The translations under genes were made by a program, and so were the position numbers. Under the pieces are notes generated by a model. That model searched no databases. It was not told the DNA's origin and saw only the letters and a list, made by a program, of their open reading frames with translations. This document shows, piece by piece, positions 43,911-52,028 of a stretch of 64,000 nt of DNA (positions are counted from its first letter, which is position 1; every line of letters starts with the position of its first letter). The stretch spans positions 62,001 through 126,000 of the forward strand of contig JADJLP010000015.1 in NCBI GenBank assembly GCA_016710065.1. The letters run 5' to 3'. This DNA comes from Candidatus Ideonella esbjergensis. Lineage in GTDB: Bacteria; Pseudomonadota; Gammaproteobacteria; Burkholderiales; Burkholderiaceae_C.

Positions 43911-46040
43911 ATGGAAACCAACCTGACGCCGTCACTGTCCTGGCTCGCACCACTGTTCTCGGCCGTCGTTTCCGTGCTGTTCTTCGCGCTGCTGGGGCAC
44001 GGCCTGCGCAAGGTGCGCGGCACCAACGCTGTCTCTGCCATCAGCTGGTGGGCCGCCGCATCCGTTGCCGGTGGCAGCGGCCTGTGGGCAGCGCAGTTCA
44101 TGGCCTTGGGTGGCCTCGGCCTGCCCTGGGACATGCACTACAGCCCCGCCGCGCTGGGCATCGCCTGGGGCGCGGCCATCGTGGGTGTGGGCGCCGTGCT
44201 GGGCACCGCCCGCCTGCCCTGGCGCGGGTCGGTGCGCATGGGGCTGCAAGCCCTGCTGCTCGCCGGCCTGTGGCTGGGCCTGTTCGTGCTGGCGCGCCAC
44301 AGCCTGGGTGTGCAGCCCTTGGGCGACGCGCTGGCGTCGCTTTGGACGCCTGGCTCACTGATCGTCATGGCCTCGGTCCTGGGCCTGGGCCTGATGTTTG
44401 ACGCCCGCGCCCTCAGCCTGGGCCGCTTCAGCAGCCGCCAGTGGCTGGCGGCCGGCATGTTTGGCCTGGTGGCCGGCATGGCGCAAGACTTGGCGCTGAG
44501 CGGGCTGAAGTTCGGGGTGGACAGCGCCGTGCGTGGCGACGCCACGGTCGACACGCCGACAGTCTGGCTGGCCGTGGCGGCCTGCGCGCTGGTGATCCTG
44601 CTGGGACTGCTGGGCGCGCTGGTGGACGCCCAGGCCCATGGCCGCAATGCCCTGCTGGCTTCGTCGCTGAGCGAGGCCAACCGCCGCCTGCGCGAGCAAG
44701 CCCTGGCCGATCCGTTGACCCGTCTGCCCAACCGGCTGATGTTCGAAGAGCGCCTGGAAGACAGCCTGACCATGGCCGACGAGCATGGCACCGGCGAGCT
44801 GGCGGTGATGTTCATCGACCTGGACGGCTTCAAACCCATCAACGACTCCTTTGGCCATGTGGCCGGCGACGCGGTGCTGGCCGAGGTGGGCAAGCGCCTG
44901 GCCAGCATCACCCGTCCCAGCGACCTGGCGGCGCGCGTGGGCGGCGACGAGTTCCTGCTGCTGCTGAACAAGCCCGGTGCCAACGAAGCCGTGGCCCAGG
45001 TGGCCCTGCGGGTGCTGCAGGCCATCGGCAAGCAGTACCGGCTGCCGAATGGCGTGGACGTGAACCTCTCGTGCTCCATCGGTATCGTGATGTACCCCGA
45101 GCACGGCCCGGGCAAGAAGCTGCTGGCCAATGCCGACGCCGCCATGTACGCCGCCAAGCGCGCCGGTGGCTCCACCTTTGCATTCTTCGCGCCCGCCATG
45201 GAGCAGGACGCCCGCGTGCAGCTGGAGCTGCAGCACGACCTGCGCACTGCGCTCGACCGCCACGAACTGGAGCTGTACTACCAGCCCAAAGTGCATGCAC
45301 TGTCAGGCCAGATCACCGGGGTGGAGGCGCTGGCGCGCTGGCGTCACCCCACGCGAGGGCTGATCATGCCCGACGCCTTCATCCCAGTGGCCGAGCGCTT
45401 TGGGCTGATCGGCACACTGGGCAACTGGGTGATCGAAGAGGCCTGCCGGCAGATGCGCGCCTGGATGGACGACGGCCTGCGCATGCGCGTGGCGGTGAAC
45501 CTCTCCATGCACCAGCTGCGCCAGGACGACTTGGTGCCGCGCATCCGCAGCGCCATGGCCCGCTACCGCATCGAGGCCGAGTTGCTGACGTTTGAAATCA
45601 CCGAATCGGTGGCCATGGAAGACATCACCATGGAGGCCTTCAACGCGCTGGCGGGCGTGGGCGTGTCACTCTCCATCGACGACTTTGGCACCGCATACTC
45701 CAACTTCGCCGCGCTGCGCAAGCTGCCGGCCAAGCAGCTCAAAATCGACCGCAGCCTGTTCACCGACATCGACCAGAGCAGCGACGCGCTGGCGGTGGTA
45801 GACGCCATGATCAAGATGGCCCACGCGCTGGGCCTGAAGGTGGTGGCCGAGGGCGTGGAAACCGAGGCCCAGCGCGACCTGCTGCTGGCGCTGAACTGCG
45901 ACGAGTTGCAAGGCTTTCTGTACGCCAAGCCCATGTCGGCCAGCACGCTCACGCTCTGGGCCATGAGCGACGAGGGCGAAACCCACCCGGTGGATTTCAG
46001 GCCCTCGATCTACACGGCCATGGTGGACGCGATGAAGTGA
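43911..46040 (+). CDS. Membrane GGDEF-EAL protein with degenerate MHYT sensor
   Basis: A 709-residue c-di-GMP enzyme. About seven N-terminal helices (1-245) resemble an MHYT sensor, but the family's met-his pair is replaced (GSGLWAAQFMALGGLGLP). The GGDEF domain has RVGGDEFLLLL (343-353), an intact active site, and the EAL domain begins GVEALARWRHP (470-480), also with the EAL residues intact; a later DDFGTAYSN matches loop 6. It could therefore make or degrade c-di-GMP. The start is the ATG 43911. No partner is evident. Confidence 0.88.
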   Translation: METNLTPSLSWLAPLFSAVVSVLFFALLGHGLRKVRGTNAVSAISWWAAASVAGGSGLWAAQFMALGGLGLPWDMHYSPAALGIAWGAAIVGVGAVLGTARLPWRGSVRMGLQALLLAGLWLGLFVLARHSLGVQPLGDALASLWTPGSLIVMASVLGLGLMFDARALSLGRFSSRQWLAAGMFGLVAGMAQDLALSGLKFGVDSAVRGDATVDTPTVWLAVAACALVILLGLLGALVDAQAHGRNALLASSLSEANRRLREQALADPLTRLPNRLMFEERLEDSLTMADEHGTGELAVMFIDLDGFKPINDSFGHVAGDAVLAEVGKRLASITRPSDLAARVGGDEFLLLLNKPGANEAVAQVALRVLQAIGKQYRLPNGVDVNLSCSIGIVMYPEHGPGKKLLANADAAMYAAKRAGGSTFAFFAPAMEQDARVQLELQHDLRTALDRHELELYYQPKVHALSGQITGVEALARWRHPTRGLIMPDAFIPVAERFGLIGTLGNWVIEEACRQMRAWMDDGLRMRVAVNLSMHQLRQDDLVPRIRSAMARYRIEAELLTFEITESVAMEDITMEAFNALAGVGVSLSIDDFGTAYSNFAALRKLPAKQLKIDRSLFTDIDQSSDALAVVDAMIKMAHALGLKVVAEGVETEAQRDLLLALNCDELQGFLYAKPMSASTLTLWAMSDEGETHPVDFRPSIYTAMVDAMK

Positions 46041-46088
46041 CGCGCCGTTCCGTCACTCGCGCCGTCTCAGTCATTCCCGCCCTCTCAG

Positions 46089-47258
46089 TCATTCCCGCGA
46101 AGCCGGGAATCCACGATCCGCTCCCGCCTTCGCGGGAATAACGAGGCGGCGAGCGGCCACCGCCGCCGCCAGCTCGCGCAGCAAGGGCTCGGTGTCGTCC
46201 CAGCCCAGGCAGGCGTCGGTGATCGACACCCCGTGCAGCAAGGGCTGGCCCGCCACCTGGTCTTGCCGGCCATCGTTCAGGTGGCTTTCGATCATCACTC
46301 CGGTGATGCGGTGCTCACCGGCCACCAACTGCGCGGCCACGTCGCGGCCCACATCGATCTGGCGGCGGTGCTGCTTCTCGGAATTGGCGTGCGAGAAATC
46401 AATCATCACCTGCTCGCGCAGCCCCGCCTTGCGCAGCACGGCGCAGGTGGCGTCCACGTGGTCCGCGCTGTAGTTGGGCTGCTTGCCGCCGCGCAGGATG
46501 ACGTGGCAATCGGCGTTGCCGCGGGTCTCGAAGATCGCCGCCTGGCCCATCTTGGTCATGCCCATGAAGGCGTGCGGCGCGCTGGCGGCCACGATGGCAT
46601 CCGCCGCCACCTTCACGCCGCCGTCGGTACCGTTCTTGAAGCCCACCGGGCATGACAGGCCCGAGGCCAGCTGACGGTGGCTCTGGCTCTCGGTGGTGCG
46701 CGCGCCGATGGCACCCCAGGCAATCAGGTCGGCAATGTATTGCGGCGAGAGCAGGTCGAGGAACTCGGTGCCCGCCGGTAGGCCCAGCGCGGTCACCTCC
46801 AACAGCAGTTGACGGGCGCGGTGCAGGCCTTCGTTGATGCGGAAGCTGCCGTCGAGCTGCGGGTCGTTGATGTAGCCCTTCCAGCCCACCGTGGTGCGGG
46901 GCTTTTCGAAGTACACGCGCATTACCACCAGCAGCTCGCCTTTCAGCTCGTCGGCCAGGGCCTTGAGTTGTCGGGCGTAGGCCATGGCCTGGTCGTGGTC
47001 GTGGATGGAGCAAGGGCCCACCACGGCGATCAGCCGGTCATCCTGGCCGGCCAGCACCCGCGACATGGCGTCGCGCGCACCCTGTACCAGGGCCTGCGCG
47101 GCGGCGGGCATGGGCATGTCGTCCTGCAGCAGTGCGGGCGAGATCAGCGGCCGCACGGCCTCGATGCGCACGTCGTCCACGCGGGTGTTGTCTTGTGTGG
47201 CGGGTGCAGATGCACGGCCGGCTTCGTGGTCGTGCTGCCAATCATCGGGACGGTTCAA
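46089..47258 (-). CDS. aroG: Class I DAHP synthase
   Basis: A 389-residue 3-deoxy-7-phosphoheptulonate synthase, the first shikimate step, joining PEP and erythrose 4-phosphate. Motifs are VVGPCSIHDHDQAMAYAR (about residues 79-96), MRVYFEKPRTTVGWKGYIND (about 112-131), and the late GVSITDACLGWDDTEPLL. It is AroG/AroF-like in length. The last ~20 residues (VIPAKAGADRGFPASRE) come from a dRS3-like repeat that has supplied the stop codon, so this tail is not ancestral. No leader or attenuator is seen. Confidence 0.9.
   Translation of the reverse strand: MNRPDDWQHDHEAGRASAPATQDNTRVDDVRIEAVRPLISPALLQDDMPMPAAAQALVQGARDAMSRVLAGQDDRLIAVVGPCSIHDHDQAMAYARQLKALADELKGELLVVMRVYFEKPRTTVGWKGYINDPQLDGSFRINEGLHRARQLLLEVTALGLPAGTEFLDLLSPQYIADLIAWGAIGARTTESQSHRQLASGLSCPVGFKNGTDGGVKVAADAIVAASAPHAFMGMTKMGQAAIFETRGNADCHVILRGGKQPNYSADHVDATCAVLRKAGLREQVMIDFSHANSEKQHRRQIDVGRDVAAQLVAGEHRITGVMIESHLNDGRQDQVAGQPLLHGVSITDACLGWDDTEPLLRELAAAVAARRLVIPAKAGADRGFPASRE
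46091..46139. repeat. Two adjacent dRS3-like repeats at the end of the DAHP synthase gene
   Basis: A complete repeat at 46091-46110 (ATTCCCGCGAAGCCGGGAAT) and a second copy with one changed end base at 46120-46139 (GCTCCCGCCTTCGCGGGAAT). A further ATTCCCGCC half copy lies at 46073. They overlap the 3' end of the minus-strand DAHP synthase gene and lie after the GGDEF-EAL stop, so they could fold in either transcript. Confidence 0.8.
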
Positions 47259-47337
47259 CGCGGTGCTCCAGGCTCAACTCAACAAGCCGCGATTATCCCG
47301 GCTATGCTTGCGCGCTACCCTTTCATCCCAGCCCACC

Positions 47338-47637
47338 ATGATTCTCGAAATCGCCGACATCCGCATCCAGCCCGGCCAGCAGGCCGCCTTCGAAGAGGCC
47401 ATCCAGCGCGGCTTGGCCGCCGTCATCGCGAATGCCAGGGGTTACCACGGCTTCAAGCTCAACAAGGGGATCGAGAACCCCGAGCGCTATGTGATGCAGA
47501 TCTTCTGGGCCACGCTGGAAGACCACACTGTGGGCTTCCGTCAATCACCGGCCTTCACCGAATGGCGCGCCATCGTCGGCCCGTTCTTTGCCCGCCCGCC
47601 CGAGGTGGAGCACTTCGAGCTGCTGGCCAAGTCTTGA
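47338..47637 (+). CDS. Antibiotic biosynthesis monooxygenase-like (ABM) protein
   Basis: A 99-residue protein with the ferredoxin-like ABM fold: MILEIADIRIQPGQQAAFEE, then ARGYHGFKLNKGIENPERYV and MQIFWATLEDH. Such small dimers act as quinol or heme monooxygenases or as stress proteins. It is divergent from DAHP synthase across 79 bp and has no obvious partner. The start ATG 47338 is used because the in-frame upstream region runs into the DAHP synthase gene. Confidence 0.8.
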   Translation: MILEIADIRIQPGQQAAFEEAIQRGLAAVIANARGYHGFKLNKGIENPERYVMQIFWATLEDHTVGFRQSPAFTEWRAIVGPFFARPPEVEHFELLAKS

Positions 47638-47701
47638 GGCGACGGCGTCGCCGCCTCGTCACCCCCGCAATGGCGGGGGGCCAACGTTGTGGCGAGCGTG
47701 G

Positions 47702-47764
47702 ATTCCCGCCTGCGCGGGAATGACGAGGGACGCGCGGGAATGACGAGGGAGGGACGGGAATGAC
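47702..47764. repeat. dRS3-like repeat with two partial copies
   Basis: A complete ATTCCCGCCTGCGCGGGAAT at 47702-47721 is followed by two truncated right halves ending GGGAATGACGAGG (about 47731-47750) and GGGAATGAC (about 47755-47764). A related CCCCCGCAATGGCGGGGG palindrome precedes it at 47662-47679. It lies between the convergent ABM and YceI genes. Confidence 0.75.
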
Positions 47765-47772
47765 GGCGTGGC

Positions 47773-48357
47773 TTATTGCTTGACGGCTTCGACCTGGATC
47801 ACCAGGTTCACGGCGTCGGAGAAGCCCCAGTCCAGGCCGTAGCTGATGCCGAACTGGCTGCGCACCACGGTGGCTTCGAAGTCGCCACCACAGACCTCGG
47901 CCTTGAGCATGGGGTTCATGTAGCAGTTGAAGTTTTTGGCCTTGAGGGTGACGGGGTTGGTCTTGCCGTGCAGCGTCAGCGTGCCGGCCACCTCGGTCAC
48001 CTTGTCGCCGTTGAAGCTGAACTTGTCGCCCACAAACTTGGCGGTGGGGAAGGTACCGGCGTCGAGGATCTCGGGGCTCGTGAGGTGCTTGTCGAACATG
48101 GCGAAGCCGGTGCTGACCGAGCCCACCTCCAGGGTCAGCTCGACCTTGCCGGTCTTGGCAGCACGATCCAGCTGCACCGTGCCTTGCTTCTTGTCGAAGC
48201 GGCCCCGGTTGGTGGAGGTGCCGAAGTGGCCGATCTCGAAGGTGACGTAGGTGTGCGAGGGGTCGATCGCGTAGGTGGCGGTGGCGGCCTGGGCGCCTAC
48301 AGCGGTGGCGAGCAGGGCGGCGGCGAAAAAGGTGGCGACGAAAGAGGCTGACTTCAT
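47773..48357 (-). CDS. YceI-family periplasmic protein
   Basis: A 194-residue periplasmic lipocalin-like YceI protein with a signal peptide (ATFFAAALLATAVGAQA). The family features are YAIDPSHTYVTFEIGHFGTS at the mature start and, near the end, FGISYGLDWGFSDAVNLVI. YceI proteins bind isoprenoid lipids or related amphiphiles. It is third in a cytochrome b561-YceI-YceI operon, a common order in Burkholderiales that suggests quinone-linked work. Confidence 0.92.
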   Translation of the reverse strand: MKSASFVATFFAAALLATAVGAQAATATYAIDPSHTYVTFEIGHFGTSTNRGRFDKKQGTVQLDRAAKTGKVELTLEVGSVSTGFAMFDKHLTSPEILDAGTFPTAKFVGDKFSFNGDKVTEVAGTLTLHGKTNPVTLKAKNFNCYMNPMLKAEVCGGDFEATVVRSQFGISYGLDWGFSDAVNLVIQVEAVKQ

Positions 48358-48409
48358 GATGGAGAACTCCTGAGGGGTTGGTTTGGGGTGGAACGGCTGA
48401 GAAAGGGGC

Positions 48410-48976
48410 TCAGAGTGGCGCGACGCCAGTGACGGTGAGCTTGAACTTCACCACCACTTCGTTGGCCACCATGGAGGTGTCGGCCCAGTCGCCTTCACCG
48501 ATCTTGAAGTCCAGGCGCTTGATCGTGAACTGGCCGCTGGCGGTGGAGTTGGCACCGACCTGGGTGATGGCCACGGGCACCACCACGTTGCTCACGGCGC
48601 CCTTGATGCTGAGCTGGCCCATCACTTCGAACTTGCCGCCGCCCAGGCCCTTCATGGCCGTGGACTGGAAGCTGGCTTTTGGGAACTTGGCCACGCCGAA
48701 CCACTCGGGCTTGGGCACCTCGGCGTCGGTCTCGGCCGAGCCGAAGCTGGCGCTGCCGGTGTCGATGCTGAAACTCACCTTGCCGGCCTCGGGCTTCTTA
48801 GGGTCGAAGGCGAGCTGCGCGTCCCAGCGCTTGAACTTGCCTTCCACGGGCACGCCCATCTGGCGCGAGACGAAGGCGATTTCACTCTGCGCGGGCAGCA
48901 CTTTCTGCTCGGCCTGGGCCAAGCCCGCCAACAGGGGCAGGCTGGCCAGGGCGACGCAGCGGATCACGGTGTTCAT
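48410..48976 (-). CDS. YceI-family periplasmic protein
   Basis: A 188-residue YceI-type protein with a signal peptide ending at GLAQAEQ. The mature part begins VLPAQSEIAFVSRQMGVPVE and ends VVKFKLTVTGV. It is shorter in motif content than the downstream copy and belongs to a divergent YceI subgroup. It starts 18 bp after cytochrome b561 and is followed by the second YceI gene after 52 bp. Confidence 0.9.
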   Translation of the reverse strand: MNTVIRCVALASLPLLAGLAQAEQKVLPAQSEIAFVSRQMGVPVEGKFKRWDAQLAFDPKKPEAGKVSFSIDTGSASFGSAETDAEVPKPEWFGVAKFPKASFQSTAMKGLGGGKFEVMGQLSIKGAVSNVVVPVAITQVGANSTASGQFTIKRLDFKIGEGDWADTSMVANEVVVKFKLTVTGVAPL

Positions 48977-48994
48977 GGGGTTTCCTTGTGAGGT

Positions 48995-49543
48995 TCAGTC
49001 GCGGCCCGGTCGCATGCGGTCGATGAGCCGGTCGCGGTCGACGAAATGGTGTTTGAGGGCGGCCGCAATGTGCAGCAGCACCAGCACAGCGAGCAGCCAG
49101 GCCAACACCTCATGGCGCTCCTTCAGCATGTCGGCCAGGGCCTTGTCCTTGCCCACGAAATCAGGCAGCGGCAGCACGCCGAACCACACCACCTGAAAGC
49201 CCGCCGCCGAGCTGTAGGCCCAGCCGGCCAGCGGCACCAGGAGGAACAGCGCGTACAGCGCCCAATGCGTGCCGTGGGCGGCAAGGTTCTGCCAGCGCGG
49301 CGCCGGCAGGTCGGCTGGCGGGCGGTGCGTGAAGCGCCACAGCAGACGCAGCACCGACAGCGCCAGGATGGTGATGCCAGCCCACTTGTGCCAGTTGAAC
49401 AGCTTGAGCCGGGTGGGCGACATGGGCAGGTCGGACATGTACAGGCCTACCGCGAAGGCGCCCACGATCATCAGGCCCAGCAGCCAGTGCAGGGCCATGG
49501 CCACGCCGGTGTAACGGGGGCTGGGGTTGAGGGAGGTGTTCAT
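48995..49543 (-). CDS. Cytochrome b561-family membrane protein
   Basis: A 182-residue four-helix membrane cytochrome. Heme-ligand histidines are in AMALHWLLG (helix 1), FNWHKWAGI (helix 2) and the last helix, VLVLLHIAAALKHHF. The start is the ATG 49543. It probably passes electrons between the membrane quinone pool and periplasmic partners and is the first gene of the b561-YceI-YceI unit. Confidence 0.9.
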   Translation of the reverse strand: MNTSLNPSPRYTGVAMALHWLLGLMIVGAFAVGLYMSDLPMSPTRLKLFNWHKWAGITILALSVLRLLWRFTHRPPADLPAPRWQNLAAHGTHWALYALFLLVPLAGWAYSSAAGFQVVWFGVLPLPDFVGKDKALADMLKERHEVLAWLLAVLVLLHIAAALKHHFVDRDRLIDRMRPGRD

Positions 49544-49663
49544 GGCGCGGTCAGCACAGGGCCGGGTGTCTTCACAAGGCCGCCAGTGTGCAGCGCGCCG
49601 CCCGGCCCGCAGTTCAGGGTCATGCACGACCCCCTTCAGATTGTCTGAATGGCGGTGTCCGGC

Positions 49664-50584
49664 TCAAGGTCGATCGAAACACCCGGCTCGGGCGCTGGGC
49701 ACGCGCAGGTCTTGCAGGGCCTGGGCCAGCGCCGGGTCGGCCAGCAGGCCGTGGCGCAGCGCGAAGTCCAACGTGGCCAGCGCGGCGTCCACCGTCAACG
49801 CGCCCCGGGCGGCCAAGGCCAGCGCCTGCGCCACCGGCAGCAGCCGGTGCTGGGCCACCTCGCCGTCCTGGTTGCAGGGTTGCACGCCGGGCGGCAGGGC
49901 CAGGTCGTAGATGTGCAGCCACTCGTGCTGCAGCCCTTCGGGAATGTCGCAACGCAGTTCCAGCACGCCGCCGCGCTGCAGGCCGGCCATGTGCGCGGCG
50001 GTGAGCCCGGCCTCTTCCCAGGCCTCGCGCAGCAGCGCCTCGCGCGGGGTCTGGCCCAGCGGCACACCGCCGCCGATGAGGTTGTCGAGCATGCCGGGGT
50101 CGGTGGGCTTGTCCAGCGCGCGCTGTGCAATCCACAGGTGCGTGGGGCGGCCCTGGGCGTCGGCCTGGTAGCCGTTGCAATGCACGCCCAAGGTGAGCGA
50201 GCCCCAGAAGCGCGCCATGGCGCGTTCGATCTCGGCATGGGTCTGGCCCTCTGCGTCCCACAGACCATAGGGCTCGTCGCGCCAGGCCCGCACCAGCCCT
50301 TGCGCGTGCAATACGTGGCCCATCTGCGCCAGCACCGCCGTGCGCTCGGGTGCATCGGCCAGCAGGCACCAGCCCTCGGTGCCGTTGTGGCGCCAGGCCC
50401 GTGGCCACTGGGCCTGCAGCAGGGGCAGATGGCGCACCTCCACCGAACCCACGGCCACGCGACCAGCCGGTGTGCTCACTTGCCAAGTCTGGCGCGGCAG
50501 CGACTGGGCCCGCGCCGCCGCCAGGCAAGTCCAGGTGGCGGGGGCCGTGTGGGCGCTGAGCTTGTAGGGATCGGTGGCTGGCAT
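49664..50584 (-). CDS. Nudix hydrolase with DUF4743 N-terminal domain
   Basis: A 306-residue protein. The N-terminal 120 residues match DUF4743 (thiamin pyrophosphokinase-related Nudix group). The Nudix box is GGGVPLGQTPREALLREAWE followed by EAGL; the first glutamate of the GX5E consensus is replaced by Q, while the REUXEEXGU metal site is intact. Relatives in this group include the plant and bacterial enzymes that act on oxidised thiamine derivatives or ADP-sugars. The substrate is not identifiable from this sequence. Confidence 0.85.
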   Translation of the reverse strand: MPATDPYKLSAHTAPATWTCLAAARAQSLPRQTWQVSTPAGRVAVGSVEVRHLPLLQAQWPRAWRHNGTEGWCLLADAPERTAVLAQMGHVLHAQGLVRAWRDEPYGLWDAEGQTHAEIERAMARFWGSLTLGVHCNGYQADAQGRPTHLWIAQRALDKPTDPGMLDNLIGGGVPLGQTPREALLREAWEEAGLTAAHMAGLQRGGVLELRCDIPEGLQHEWLHIYDLALPPGVQPCNQDGEVAQHRLLPVAQALALAARGALTVDAALATLDFALRHGLLADPALAQALQDLRVPSARAGCFDRP

Positions 50585-50773
50585 GCGGCGCTCGGTTTGC
50601 GGGCGATTCTAGGAGTCGCCGCTTTGTGAGTTGCTGCCAGGAACTGTGGCGAAACCGGTGGTGGGAACCCGCCAAATGGATGCATCTTTCTCGCGAACGC
50701 CCGACGTTGCAAATGCCGGATGCCGACAGGCAGTGGCCCCTCCCACAATGCCAAGCCTCACTGAAAGACCGCC

Positions 50774-51223
50774 ATGCCCTTGACCACGATGAACGTCCCG
50801 CCCGACATGCAGGACATCGCCGAGCTGGAAATCAGCTTGTCCAGCGCGCTGGAGCTCTCATGGCTGGGCCTGGGCACGCTGGTGGACGTGCGCCAGTCGA
50901 TGGAGATCGAGCTCAAGGGGGCCATCCCGGCCTCGGTGCACATTCCGCTGTTCGAAAAGCCGATCAAGGCCTCGGGCTTGGACCGCATTGAACAGGCCGA
51001 ACTGGACGCCAACCACCCCACGGCGGCTGACAGCAAGTCGTTCCTGGGCATGATCCACCAGCTGCAGCATGTGCGCGAGCAGATCGTGCTGTGCGTGTGC
51101 AACGACGGCCAGCGCAGCCTTTATGCGGCGCAACTGCTGCGCCAGGCAGACTACCCCAAAGCGCTGGCGGTGACCGGCGGTTTCCTGGCCTGGCAACGTT
51201 TCCAGGCCATGGCCGCGCGCTGA
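50774..51223 (+). CDS. Rhodanese-like domain protein
   Basis: A 149-residue single-domain rhodanese. The sulfur-carrying cysteine lies in the loop VLCVCNDGQRSLYAA, which matches the CxxGxRS pattern, and the domain closes with ALAVTGGFLAWQRF. The ATG 50774 is used. It may transfer sulfur or act as a redox sensor; it has no linked partner. Confidence 0.85.
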   Translation: MPLTTMNVPPDMQDIAELEISLSSALELSWLGLGTLVDVRQSMEIELKGAIPASVHIPLFEKPIKASGLDRIEQAELDANHPTAADSKSFLGMIHQLQHVREQIVLCVCNDGQRSLYAAQLLRQADYPKALAVTGGFLAWQRFQAMAAR

Positions 51224-51390
51224 GCGCAAGCTGGGTCTGTTAGGCTCGGGCCAACAAAAACAACGGGGATGGCGGCTGGCCGGCGTGAAACACGCAGGCT
51301 GCTTGCCTGGCCGCAGCGCACGGCCATAGCAGGCTGCAGCATGGGTCATCCCCCACTTCCTCCACCCCTTGTTGCTCGGAGCTTCACTCG

Positions 51391-52005
51391 ATGCATCGCC
51401 GTCTGTTTCCACTTGCCGCGCCGGCACTGATTCTGTCGTTGCTGGCCGCCTGCAGCAGCCCTGCCCCCTCCCTGCCCGCCACAAAGGCCCTGGCCGTCGT
51501 GCCCCCTGTGGTGATGGCGCCCGCGCCAATGCCAGCCCCCGCGCCGGTGGAGGCGCCCAAGGCGCCCAGCGCGCTGTCCGAGTTCGAGTCCGACATCGGC
51601 GCCGCAGCGGCTGAGGCCGGCGTGAAACTGATCAAGACCGCCGATGGCGATCAACTGCTGTTGCGTGCGGGCGGTGACGCCGCCTTCGCACCGTCCGGCA
51701 CCAGCCTGACACCACGCTATGCCGCCTTTCTCAAGGAGTTGGCCAAGCACCTTGCCCAGCACCAGAGTCTGAACGTCAAGGTGACCGGCCACACCGACGC
51801 CACCGGCAACGACAAGCGCAACGACAAGCTCTCGGAAGCCCGCGCCCAGGCTGCAGGGCGTGCGCTGATCCTGGCTGGCCTGGCCGATTTCCGGGTCTAT
51901 GCCACAGGCAAGGGCAAGCGCGAGCCCATCGCCGGCAACGAGACCGCCGCCGGCCGCGCCAGCAACCGCCGCGTGGACATGGTTGTCACCGACAACCTGC
52001 GCTGA
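51391..52005 (+). CDS. OmpA-family lipoprotein
   Basis: A 204-residue lipoprotein. The signal ends in a lipobox seen in LLAACSS. A Pro/Ala-rich segment precedes the OmpA C-terminal peptidoglycan-binding domain, with VKVTGHTDATGNDKRNDKLS and SEARAQAAGRALILAGL, ending NRRVDMVVTDNLR. It should tie the outer membrane to the cell wall. The start ATG 51391 has an upstream gap of 167 bp with no gene. Confidence 0.9.
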   Translation: MHRRLFPLAAPALILSLLAACSSPAPSLPATKALAVVPPVVMAPAPMPAPAPVEAPKAPSALSEFESDIGAAAAEAGVKLIKTADGDQLLLRAGGDAAFAPSGTSLTPRYAAFLKELAKHLAQHQSLNVKVTGHTDATGNDKRNDKLSEARAQAAGRALILAGLADFRVYATGKGKREPIAGNETAAGRASNRRVDMVVTDNLR

Positions 52006-52028
52006 GCGCGGCGCACGGCGAAGGCGCT

